Positions 27,801-34,393 of a stretch of DNA of 64,000 bases are shown one piece after another. The notes beneath the pieces were generated by a model. It was not told the DNA's origin. It saw nothing but the letters and a program-made list of their open reading frames with translations, and did not search any database. A program made the position numbers and the translations under genes. Origin of the DNA: CAWCJL01 sp963795775 (lineage in GTDB: Bacteria > Acidobacteriota > Terriglobia > Terriglobales > Acidobacteriaceae); NCBI GenBank assembly GCA_963795775.1, contig CAWCJL010000004.1, positions 62,001 to 126,000 on the forward strand, in the 5' to 3' direction. The first letter of the stretch is position 1; each line of letters opens with the position of its first letter.

Positions 27801-28413
27801 TGCGAACGGCAACAGCTTCACGATCTACCAAGGTGGCGCAGAGAACACGTCCTCCTTGGCACCGACCACGAACAGTGGTGGCACCACCACCGCGGCTGTG
27901 AGCACTCTGAACGCACTTGTGCAGACTGGCTACACAGCGCCGCTGCGGCCACTGCTCAGCGGCCAGAGCTGCACGACGGGCAGACATGGCAATACCATCA
28001 TCAACCCGAATGCCTTCACGCTCGTCGGGTACACGATCGGGACAATTCCGTCCAACATAGAACCTCGCGGATTCTGCGGCGGTCCTAATTACATCAATAC
28101 GGACTTCTCACTGGACAAGAACTGGAAGATCATGGAGCGGGCGACCCTGCAGTTCCGTCTCGACTTCTTCAATCTTTTCAACCACGCCAACTTCAACCCA
28201 AGCTCGTTGTCGCAAGGCGCCCCATTCAGCCAGATCAATTGCGGACCAACCGTAGGGTTGTCCGCTACCGGCGCGGCTCAATATGCACCTTGCAGCCCGA
28301 CCAACAATGTTGTTTCCACGCAGGTATTGACCCCTGGATTCGGCACCTCAAACGCAGTAATCGGAGGCAATTCTTCACGCCAGATCCAGTACGGAATCCA
28401 CATCAACTTCTAA
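24883..28413 (+). CDS. TonB-dependent outer-membrane receptor, Oar-like
   Basis: Outer-membrane receptor of 1176 aa. GGGAGG precedes the ATG by six bases and a clean signal peptide follows (MKVTRGWLLALWCTVMLLFAPAYGQ). Domains: carboxypeptidase-regulatory-like (GSIAGTVTDASGAAVPNAPV to ITAPGFQSYVV), plug (LFLIDGVNNNDVGSN, IAEFKFLTNDFGAEYGQASG, ISIATRSGTNQFHG), and a beta-barrel ending IQYGIHINF. Compared with the other two receptors its coding sequence looks visibly less GC-rich and its barrel differs, suggesting a different ligand or origin. It follows a CRTAC1 gene, is closed by a strong terminator at 28431 and precedes a TPR protein gene. The ligand is unknown; no glycosidase lies directly beside it. 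Confidence 0.93.
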   Translation: MKVTRGWLLALWCTVMLLFAPAYGQQTTGSIAGTVTDASGAAVPNAPVSITNPSTGLVRNVNTNGQGEYNVSELPIGIYRVQITAPGFQSYVVNNVEVKVATATTASAQLQIGGGSQTVTVQESNIQVQTDSATLGEVVDGTQVKELPLNGRSFVELTQLQPGVSAANGFDTKNKGLQGGVDMSVNGNPTTNNLFLIDGVNNNDVGSNRTILIYPSNEAIAEFKFLTNDFGAEYGQASGGIISIATRSGTNQFHGSVFYDGRNDALNAYTYFAAQNKGKGLPLNGKDKLRRNDWGYSLGGPIKRDKLFFFWSEEWNHEIRGRTVGACVPTAAELAGDFTNPSCGESQPTFANGSHVLPAVDPSAATVMKLYPLPNLATANSSGQNWSESLPTGLYWREENIRVDYQVTPRNLVYGRYTQDSWSNPSYNAGYWGDDPFPALNSSWAQPSKSLMGRWTATISSSLVNTAAFQYSNNRIDITPGGTQPGLLAQVSAAIPTLYPNSIKHSPVGVPQVNLGSYGSGNTTSLIAPWQNQLDLYSAQDDVTWTRGRHNIRFGTSLDWDGKNEDTGPASSERPVINTGSSSIAPGGVATSNNLANFLAPNNPFLISETSTNIRAQLRWRDYEFYVTDNVKLTPRLTLNAGVRYSLMTPTFQPNNQLTSFQPKLYNPALPASDACNGLWVAPGQDPCGAANRQFGTHYSSGTPGPNKYLVNVNHHLFAPRVGLAWDVYGNGRTAVRVGAGQFFQRERVSRYTLVSNAPFALNESNYVRTLGGATPGTLTGGTSSPAGGYDPSDLLPNSWQWNLTVEQQVAKNSTFSISYVGNRGTHLTSSYDINQIPQQNWLAASFLNGSAQTALRPFSNYGTLTWWTHDGNSSYHSLQTLFRTRVRQLQLQAAYTWSHSIADVILDDSSGGLGAQTRTYYPDRRLDRGNGDTNRPNDFVLNATYLLPLLSGHNKLLTGTVGGWEVTGITTAANGNSFTIYQGGAENTSSLAPTTNSGGTTTAAVSTLNALVQTGYTAPLRPLLSGQSCTTGRHGNTIINPNAFTLVGYTIGTIPSNIEPRGFCGGPNYINTDFSLDKNWKIMERATLQFRLDFFNLFNHANFNPSSLSQGAPFSQINCGPTVGLSATGAAQYAPCSPTNNVVSTQVLTPGFGTSNAVIGGNSSRQIQYGIHINF

Positions 28414-28430
28414 CCCGGCTGGTGTTGCAG

Positions 28431-28472
28431 ATGGCAGGACCTGGAAACCCCAGGTCCTGCCATTTATCATTT
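28431..28472 (+). terminator. Rho-independent terminator after the TonB receptor
   Basis: A perfect 14-base stem (28431-28444 paired with 28450-28463; ATGGCAGGACCTGG and its complement) with a five-base loop, followed by TTATCATTT. It lies 17 bases after the receptor stop. The downstream TPR gene starts 30 bases later, so it would be expressed by readthrough or its own promoter. Confidence 0.85.
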
Positions 28473-28501
28473 GGAGTGTCTTTCTTTTGAGGATTCGGCC
28501 T

Positions 28502-29977
28502 GTGTACAAGCAGTCGCGGAGATTGTGGCTATGGCAGATTGCAGCATCTGGATTCCTGCTCGGCCCTGCTCTCTTCGTATGCGCTTCATCCCAGGCGCCA
28601 GCAGGTGCGTCACCAATCTCGCAAGGTAAAGCACAGCCGTCATCCGCTGAACTATCTTCACGGGAGATGCAGCGGCGGCTGGAACTTGAGCAGGCAGCGA
28701 AGGCTTCTGGAGATCCGACCAGGGTAGAGGCCGCGAGTAAGAGCATCGTCGCCCTTGCGCTAGTCCAATTGGCGGAGCTTCGGTCGGCGGAGACAGCCTG
28801 GCCGCAAGCGGCCCTGCTTTATCGGCAGGCGCTGGAGATCGAGGACTCCCCGGATACACGGCGCAAGCTGGATGCCGCTGTGCTTCGGGCGAAGAGCACC
28901 CGGGCGGATCTTCAAAGCGACAGCAGCGCAGAAGTATCTCCGCTGACTCTCGCCCATGCTCATCTGAGCGCGCAAAAGCTGAAAGAGCTACGGTTCCAAG
29001 AGCACCAGCTTCGTCAAATCCTCGGTGACGGCTATAACGACTGGGGGTCCGCTGAGGCTCGCGATCAGAACTTTTCTCAAGCGCTCACGCTGTTCCAGCA
29101 GGGAGAACGCTGGGATATTTCCAACGTTCAAATCAAGCGCAATGCAGGTATGGCGGCCTTCCGGTCGGGAGATTATGCGGAAAGCGCACGCGCCTTGAAC
29201 GCAGTTCTCGAGAGCGACCCCAGCGATGCACGATCTCGTGTGCTCATGGCCATGTCGTACTTTTCCATGGAGAAATACCGGGAGGCGGCCGCGGCTTTTG
29301 CGCCGCTCGGAAATGCCGCGCTGGACGATCCGCGCACCGCGTATGCCTGGGCCTATTCCCTGGCGCACAGTGATCAACAACAACAAGCAAACAGGGTCGT
29401 AGACGCGCTTATTGAGAAGCCCCTGCCGGCCGATGTACTTGTGTCCGTTTGCGGCGTCTATCGGGACACGGAGAACTACGAACACGCCGTCACCTGCTTC
29501 AAGAAGGCGTATGGCGAAGATCCGTCCATTCAGAAGGCGCACTACGGGGCTGGGGAGGCGCTTATCCGGCTGGACCGGCCGGCTGATGCCGTTCCGGAGT
29601 TGCGGGACGAGCTGAAGAACAGCCCGGACGATCCACAGGTGCAGTATCTGCTGGCCTTCGCGCTGCTGCAGACTTCGCACAAGGACGAAGCCGCCACTCT
29701 GCTGCGCAGCGTGGTCGCGGCGCAGCCGCAGCATGCGCAGGCGCAATATGAGCTGGGCAAGCTGCTGCTGGAGCAGGGCCAGACGGCGGACGCGATTACG
29801 CACCTGGAGATGGCGGAAAAGGCGGATCCATCGCCGGATTACATCCACTACCAGCTACAGTCTGCGTACCGTCGGGCGGGACGAACCGGGGATGCCGACC
29901 GGGAACTCAAGGTGTATCGCGCAATCAAGGAGAAGAAGCGCGAGATTTCGCCACAGCACGCGTTACAAACGCAGTAA
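28502..29977 (+). CDS. TPR-repeat protein with N-terminal signal/anchor
   Basis: Exported or membrane-anchored TPR protein of 491 aa. The start is GTG 28502, nine bases after GAGGA; an in-frame TTG at 28487 overlaps that ribosome site and is less likely. The N-terminus (VYKQSRRLWLWQIAASGFLLGPALFVCASS) is a signal peptide with a possible lipobox-like cysteine. Tetratricopeptide units cover most of the protein, clearest in the C-terminal half (AHYGAGEALIRLDRPADAVP, VQYLLAFALLQTSHKDEA, AQYELGKLLLEQGQTADAI). No enzyme domain is present. It immediately follows the TonB receptor, as in the TonB-TPR-CRTAC1-TPR cluster at 41119-49464, so a periplasmic partner of the receptor is plausible (inference). 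Confidence 0.88.
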   Translation: MYKQSRRLWLWQIAASGFLLGPALFVCASSQAPAGASPISQGKAQPSSAELSSREMQRRLELEQAAKASGDPTRVEAASKSIVALALVQLAELRSAETAWPQAALLYRQALEIEDSPDTRRKLDAAVLRAKSTRADLQSDSSAEVSPLTLAHAHLSAQKLKELRFQEHQLRQILGDGYNDWGSAEARDQNFSQALTLFQQGERWDISNVQIKRNAGMAAFRSGDYAESARALNAVLESDPSDARSRVLMAMSYFSMEKYREAAAAFAPLGNAALDDPRTAYAWAYSLAHSDQQQQANRVVDALIEKPLPADVLVSVCGVYRDTENYEHAVTCFKKAYGEDPSIQKAHYGAGEALIRLDRPADAVPELRDELKNSPDDPQVQYLLAFALLQTSHKDEAATLLRSVVAAQPQHAQAQYELGKLLLEQGQTADAITHLEMAEKADPSPDYIHYQLQSAYRRAGRTGDADRELKVYRAIKEKKREISPQHALQTQ

Positions 29978-30010
29978 GTTGGCCCGAGCCTCTGCGCAAA
30001 CCACCTGCCG

Positions 30011-31813
30011 CTAGTGCGTGAAAAGGAAGACCGCACCCCCCACCAGGGCTGTTCCGGCGGTGAGCCATGCAACGTAGTCTCCCGGATGTCCGCTCTGCAA
30101 AGCGCGCAGAGCATGCATGGAGCCCTCCATGTGCGACGGGATGCGTGCCGGCCGCGGCACCCGCTCATGGAAGACGGCCAGCAGCGCCAGGGCAATCGCC
30201 AGGCCGGCGGTGAGCAGCCCGTGCTCGACGGGATCGAGCAACGGCAGCGGCTTTACCGCTTCGACCATCGCTCTTCCCGGCCCGGTATGGAAGACAGTCT
30301 GCGCGTACGCCCCCTGGTCCATGAGCCGGGCCGCAGCTTGCTGGCAGACTTCACGCAATCGCGGAATCCACGGCACCACGGCGGCCGCGCAGATGCAGAA
30401 CGCTGGGGGCAAGAACAGAAACGCAAAGATTTTTCTGCTGGCCTCCGTGGTCTCCGGCTTCTCATCCAGCTTGGCAGGCTCGTCCATGGGGCCGGCATCG
30501 CCCCACCCGCCAAACACGCGCATGCCACAGCGCAGCACCGCGGCGCTGGTGAGCGCGCCGGCGATGAGAAAGATCCACTTGTACCACGGGTGCGCGGTTG
30601 CGATCAGGGCATCGCCGAGCATCAGTCCGAAGGGAGGCGCGCCCGCCAGTGCCAAGCCTCCGGCGAACCATAGCACCGCGGTCCAATGCAGGGGCTTGCC
30701 GCGCGCGTGCAGCAGAGGCTCACTCATCGTGCGCAGCCGATGCAGCAGGATGCCGGCTGTGAGGAACAGGCCGCCCTTGATCAACGCGTGCGACATGATG
30801 TACACGAACAGACCGCTCATCGCCTCCTGCGTGATTCCGGCGAAGCCCAGCATCATGAGCCCCATGTGGCTCACGGTAGAGAAGGCGAGCAGCCGCTTGA
30901 GATGGTGCTGGGCAAAGCACATCAGTCCACCCATCACCGCCGTGAATGCACCCATGGCAGCAAAGATTCCGTGCAGCGATGCCGTGTGTGCATGGAAGCT
31001 GTTGCTGAACACCGTGGAGTAGACGCGCACTATGCCGAACAGCCCGAGCTCCACCATGAGTCCGGAGAAGAGCACGCACACCGGCGTGGGTGCAACCGAA
31101 TGCGCGTCCGCCAGCCAGAAGTGGAACGGAACCATGGCCGCCTTGACCAGGAAGCCCGACGCGATGAACACAAAGGCAGCCAGCACCAGGCGATCATGCC
31201 GGGTGCCCAGCGCGGCCCCAATCTGCGCGAGATTCAGCGCTCCGGTGACCGCATACAACAGGGCAATTCCAGTGAGCACCAGGAAAGCCGCGATGGTATT
31301 GGTTACGGCGAAGTTGAAGGCACCGGCGAGCGGCTGCGGTTCGCCCGTTTTTAAACCGCAAAGCGCAAAGGCAGCCGTGCTCATCAATTCGAAAAAGACA
31401 AACAGGTTGAAGATGTCTCCCGTGAGCGCAAAGCCGCTCATGGCCGCCAGGAAGACCAGCATCAGCGGATGGTAGTGCTTGTCGCCGGCATCCACGTAGC
31501 GCCAGGAGAACGTGGTTGCCAGCACGGTGAGCAGTGCCGCCAAGACAGCCAGCCCGGCGCCCGCGGGGTCCACGACGAAGCTGATACCGATCGCCATCCG
31601 GCCACGCGGGTACCAGTTGCCGAACCAATATACGACCGTACCCATCCAAGCGCGATGGAGCAGCAGAACCGAGAGCACAAGATTGGCCAGCGCCAGCGCG
31701 GTCGTGAGCAGGTCCGCCGCCAGGCGCGGCAGCTTGTCCCGCGCACCCGCCAGCAACGCGGCCCCCAGCAGCGGGACCGCGACCAGCAGTGGAGCGATCG
31801 GCGTCATTGTCAT
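30011..31813 (-). CDS. mrpD: Na+/H+ antiporter subunit D (MrpD/MnhD; NuoN/L-like)
   Basis: Membrane proton-translocating subunit of 600 aa, longer than typical MrpD (about 490-500) because of a C-terminal extension after residue 480. It has about 14 or more TM helices and the proton-pumping motifs of the family: FVFFELMSTAAFALCGLK (conserved Glu in TM5), VKAAMVPFHFWLADAHSVAP (conserved Lys, TM7), MCFAQHHLKRLLAFSTVSHMG and SHALIKGGLFLTAG. It is the last gene of the minus-strand mrpEFG-mbhD-BCD operon, 27 bases after mrpC. It is the only large antiporter-like subunit here; MrpA is absent. Complex I membership is excluded by the neighbours. Confidence 0.92.
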   Translation of the reverse strand: MTMTPIAPLLVAVPLLGAALLAGARDKLPRLAADLLTTALALANLVLSVLLLHRAWMGTVVYWFGNWYPRGRMAIGISFVVDPAGAGLAVLAALLTVLATTFSWRYVDAGDKHYHPLMLVFLAAMSGFALTGDIFNLFVFFELMSTAAFALCGLKTGEPQPLAGAFNFAVTNTIAAFLVLTGIALLYAVTGALNLAQIGAALGTRHDRLVLAAFVFIASGFLVKAAMVPFHFWLADAHSVAPTPVCVLFSGLMVELGLFGIVRVYSTVFSNSFHAHTASLHGIFAAMGAFTAVMGGLMCFAQHHLKRLLAFSTVSHMGLMMLGFAGITQEAMSGLFVYIMSHALIKGGLFLTAGILLHRLRTMSEPLLHARGKPLHWTAVLWFAGGLALAGAPPFGLMLGDALIATAHPWYKWIFLIAGALTSAAVLRCGMRVFGGWGDAGPMDEPAKLDEKPETTEASRKIFAFLFLPPAFCICAAAVVPWIPRLREVCQQAAARLMDQGAYAQTVFHTGPGRAMVEAVKPLPLLDPVEHGLLTAGLAIALALLAVFHERVPRPARIPSHMEGSMHALRALQSGHPGDYVAWLTAGTALVGGAVFLFTH

Positions 31814-31840
31814 GGTCGGCCCATTTGCTCCGTGATTCGG

Positions 31841-32188
31841 CTAGCCGCGCATCATGCGCAGATCGTCGGGGCTGAGGGTGCCGGCCTTTTCGTACGCCTT
31901 CACCACCATGGCCAGGAGCAACGCGACGACGGTCGCCTCGACTACCACATCGGTCAACATCAGCGCTTGCACCACGGGGTCGACGGTAATGGTTCCCGGA
32001 GAGATATCCGCAAACACCGGCGCGTAGCCGCCCTTGCGAAAGCCGATAGCCAGCAGCAGCACGTAGGTGGAGGTCTGCAGCACGGCCAGGCACATGACCG
32101 TGTGCACCAGGTGCCGGCTGGTCACAATCCCGTATAGTCCGCAGAGAAACAGCCAGGCTGCCACGAGGTAAGGAAGCGTTTCCAGCAT
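31841..32188 (-). CDS. mrpC: Na+/H+ antiporter subunit C (MrpC; NuoK-like)
   Basis: Small membrane protein of 115 aa with three TM helices, the size and pattern of MrpC/MnhC and NuoK. Recognisable segments: LCGLYGIVTSRHLVHTVMCL, the loop DPVVQALMLTDVVVEATVVALLLAM with the conserved D-P-V-x-Q-A-L-x-L-T core and the membrane acidic residue. The ATG overlaps the mrpB stop by one base (TGATG), so translation is coupled. Confidence 0.94.
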   Translation of the reverse strand: MLETLPYLVAAWLFLCGLYGIVTSRHLVHTVMCLAVLQTSTYVLLLAIGFRKGGYAPVFADISPGTITVDPVVQALMLTDVVVEATVVALLLAMVVKAYEKAGTLSPDDLRMMRG

Positions 32189-32937
32189 CAGATCTCTCCC
32201 GTCATTCCGGCGATGATCTCGCGCAGATACTCGAAGCCGATCAGCGTGAACGCCGCTGCGACTTCGATGCCCACGACATCGCTGATCAGCGAGATGGTGC
32301 CTGCGGAAAGCAGGTTTCCGGTGGTGCCAAGGGGCAGGATGTTGGTGAGGAAAGGAACACTGATCAGCAGTGGCGCGAGGCCAATCAGCCCGTATCCTGC
32401 CGCCCCGACGGCCTCGGTGAACTCGAGCAGCGGACGCGATGTGATGGTCCGGAAGACGCGCGTGTTCTGGGCGATATAGACAAGCATCGGGGCGGCCGCG
32501 AGAATGACGCCGCCCTGGAAGCCGCCGCCGGGCGTCAACTGCCCATGCGTTGCGACGTAAATGCCGAATAAAGCAGTAAACCCGGCGGTAAACGTGGCGA
32601 AGATGCAGACCGTTTCACTCAGCGTGGCGTGCTCGTTGAGCTTGTCGCTCTTCTCCGCATTGCCCGTCTTCTCTTCCCGCAGCAGCATCATCACACCCAC
32701 GACGGAGCTGAAGAGGATGAACTCCTCGCCCAAGGTGTCAAAGCCGCGGTAGTCGTAGTCGATCGCGTTCACCACGTCCGTGGCATGACGCTGGTAGACC
32801 GTGAGGCTGCTGATCACGTCACCATAGGGGCCGCGATAGTCGCCCCACGGCGGAAGATTGCGCGCACCCGCCACGTACACGGCACCCAGGCCCAGCGCCC
32901 CGAGCAGAAAGACCACCAGTCGCGCGCGGGCAGTCAC
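32188..32937 (-). CDS. mrpB: Na+/H+ antiporter subunit B with MbhE-like N-terminus (MrpB)
   Basis: Membrane protein of 249 aa from GTG 32937, which overlaps the preceding stop (GTGA). The frame is open further upstream but that part is out-of-frame mrpG/mbhD sequence. Residues 1-105 resemble the C-terminal MrpA/MbhE region (TDVVNAIDYDYRGFDTLGEEFILFSSVVGVMMLLR); the rest is the MnhB domain (LFGIYVATHGQLTPGGGFQGGVILA, LISDVVGIEVAAAFTLIGFEYL). The fusion carries the end of what is normally MrpA on subunit B, consistent with absence of a full MrpA gene. Confidence 0.92.
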   Translation of the reverse strand: MTARARLVVFLLGALGLGAVYVAGARNLPPWGDYRGPYGDVISSLTVYQRHATDVVNAIDYDYRGFDTLGEEFILFSSVVGVMMLLREEKTGNAEKSDKLNEHATLSETVCIFATFTAGFTALFGIYVATHGQLTPGGGFQGGVILAAAPMLVYIAQNTRVFRTITSRPLLEFTEAVGAAGYGLIGLAPLLISVPFLTNILPLGTTGNLLSAGTISLISDVVGIEVAAAFTLIGFEYLREIIAGMTGEI

Positions 32938-33200
32938 TGCTTGCCCTTTCTCTCGGTGCGCATCGCATCGCGCGCGCGCATGCGGGAGATGGCCAGCATG
33001 ACAACGAGCGGTAGCGCGATGGCCCCCACGGTAAGCTGCGAGATGGCGACGTCCGGCGCCTGAAAGATGAAGAACATCAGCGCAAAGAGCAGTCCGTAGA
33101 AACTGATGGCCAGCACCTGCGCCGTGGGGTCCTGCGTCCGCACCACGCAGAAACCCGTGACCGCAACGAGCAGAAGCACGCCCGTGCCGAGGATCATCAT
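32934..33200 (-). CDS. MbhD-like subunit (DUF4040), equivalent to the MrpA C-terminal part
   Basis: An 88-aa protein with three TM helices, starting at the double ATG at 33200 that overlaps the mrpG stop (ATGA). The segment FYGLLFALMFFIFQAPDVAISQLTVGA contains the FQAPDVAxSQLTVG signature of the DUF4040/MbhD module found near the C-terminus of MrpA and as separate MbhD in archaeal membrane-bound hydrogenases. Here it is a free-standing gene between mrpG and mrpB. Confidence 0.9.
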   Translation of the reverse strand: MMILGTGVLLLVAVTGFCVVRTQDPTAQVLAISFYGLLFALMFFIFQAPDVAISQLTVGAIALPLVVMLAISRMRARDAMRTERKGKQ

Positions 33201-33547
33201 GGCTGGCCATCCTGCTCCGGCAGAAACTCCACATCGTCGCCGGGCCGCGGCTGCCAATGGCCGAGTTTGCGGACGCGGAATGCGCGTGCCGCCGCATGCG
33301 TGCCCACAGCATTGAAGGCGAGCAGGAGAAAGAAGATGAGCACGCATTTGGCGCTCGCCTGCGAAAACCCGGTTTCGAGAAAGACGGCGATCACCAGCAG
33401 TAGCATGCCCAGCTCGGCAGGCAAAGCGAGATAGTGTAGCGCCTGCACCGGCTCCCGCATGCGTACCATGCCCAAGACACCCAGCCAGCACAGCAACGCC
33501 ACGCCGCCCAGCATGACGAGCGTGAGCATGTGCCGCAGTCCGCTCAC
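33197..33547 (-). CDS. mrpG: Na+/H+ antiporter subunit G (MrpG)
   Basis: A 116-aa protein with three TM helices. Start GTG 33547 overlaps the mrpF stop (GTGA), matching the coupling used through this operon; ATG 33529 is the alternative. Family core: WLGVLGMVRMREPVQALHYLALPAELGMLLL, where the MrpG pattern G-x-x-R-x-P-D/E-x-x-x-R/H-x-H is kept in a divergent form, followed by KCVLIFFLLLAFNAVGTHAAARAF. Confidence 0.88.
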   Translation of the reverse strand: MSGLRHMLTLVMLGGVALLCWLGVLGMVRMREPVQALHYLALPAELGMLLLVIAVFLETGFSQASAKCVLIFFLLLAFNAVGTHAAARAFRVRKLGHWQPRPGDDVEFLPEQDGQP

Positions 33548-33795
33548 AGATGCTTCTCCAGAAAACGAGCGAACACCAGCCCGGCGCCCAGCGTCAGCAC
33601 CGCGAGAGTGAGCGGAAGGTCGATGAAGGGCAGGCGCCCATATGCCACGGTGACAAGCACGAGTTCCATGGTGACGATAATGCCCGTCATCTCCAGGCCG
33701 ACCAGCCTGCGCTCCGGCAAGCCGCGGAGGCACATCCACGCACACGGAACCAGCGTCGCACCCACGGCGATGCTCGTCACCATCCAGGCGTTCAC
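33544..33795 (-). CDS. mrpF: Na+/H+ antiporter subunit F (MrpF)
   Basis: An 83-aa, three-TM protein of the MrpF/PhaF family: RLVGLEMTGIIVTMELVLVTVAYG corresponds to the R-xx-A-x-D-x-x-x-x-x family core, though the usual Asp is not obvious, and PFIDLPLTLAVLTLGAGLVFARFLEKHL is the typical C-terminal helix. Start overlaps mrpE stop and its stop overlaps the mrpG GTG, four bases each. Confidence 0.9.
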   Translation of the reverse strand: MNAWMVTSIAVGATLVPCAWMCLRGLPERRLVGLEMTGIIVTMELVLVTVAYGRLPFIDLPLTLAVLTLGAGLVFARFLEKHL

Positions 33796-34289
33796 CCTTT
33801 CGCTCCCAGTTGACGGGTCATCTCGGAAACAGGCGTGCGCTGAAGCTGGTGAATCAGCATTTGGCCTTGCTTGCGGTCCACGCCCACGACAATGGAATTG
33901 GGCGCCATGGTGCTGTATGTGGTCGCGAGCGCAATGCGGGACAGCGTGCGCACATCCCCTTCGGTACCGGCATCAAAGGGAACCGCGCGGAAATACGAAC
34001 CGGCCTTGCGTATGCCAAGCAGATCCTCCGCGAGGATTCTAACCACAAGCCAGCTCTCCGCCAGGATGTACCACGGGACGCGCCAGATGCTGAGCAGTTC
34101 TCGCAGGCTGGGATGGAAGAAGCTGCCGGTTTTGATCCGGGTCAGCATGAAGAGCAGCGCCGCGACCAGCGCGGCAAAGATGCCCAGCAGGGATTCCTGC
34201 AGCTTGAATCCTGAGGTGAGCAGCGCCCATAAGAGGAACAGCACGCCGCCACTGAGCACAAACACCAGGAGCTCTTTTCGCCAGCGCAT
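33792..34289 (-). CDS. mrpE: Na+/H+ antiporter subunit E (MrpE)
   Basis: First gene of the antiporter operon, 165 aa, family length. It has two N-terminal TM helices and a cytoplasmic domain with MrpE marks: WRVPWYILAESWLVVRILAEDLLG and LSRIALATTYSTMAPNSIVVGVD, corresponding to the conserved LANAITLTPGT-type stretch in a divergent form (ATTYSTMAPN). The 104-base gap upstream (34290-34393) separates it from the GH36 gene on the same strand; no promoter or terminator stands out there. Confidence 0.9.
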   Translation of the reverse strand: MRWRKELLVFVLSGGVLFLLWALLTSGFKLQESLLGIFAALVAALLFMLTRIKTGSFFHPSLRELLSIWRVPWYILAESWLVVRILAEDLLGIRKAGSYFRAVPFDAGTEGDVRTLSRIALATTYSTMAPNSIVVGVDRKQGQMLIHQLQRTPVSEMTRQLGAKG

Positions 34290-34393
34290 GCAGCAATGAG
34301 ACTCAAAATTTGCACGGGAAGATGTACGTGAGTACCTCCCGGCTCAACTCCGTGCATCTCGCTGGAACAACACGGCACGGCCGCTCCAAACCG

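Noticed and set aside
30011..34289. Respiratory complex I fragment
   Set aside because: MrpE, MrpF, MrpG and MnhB-type subunits are present and no quinone-module or NADH-module genes are; the NuoN/K similarity is that expected for MrpD/C.
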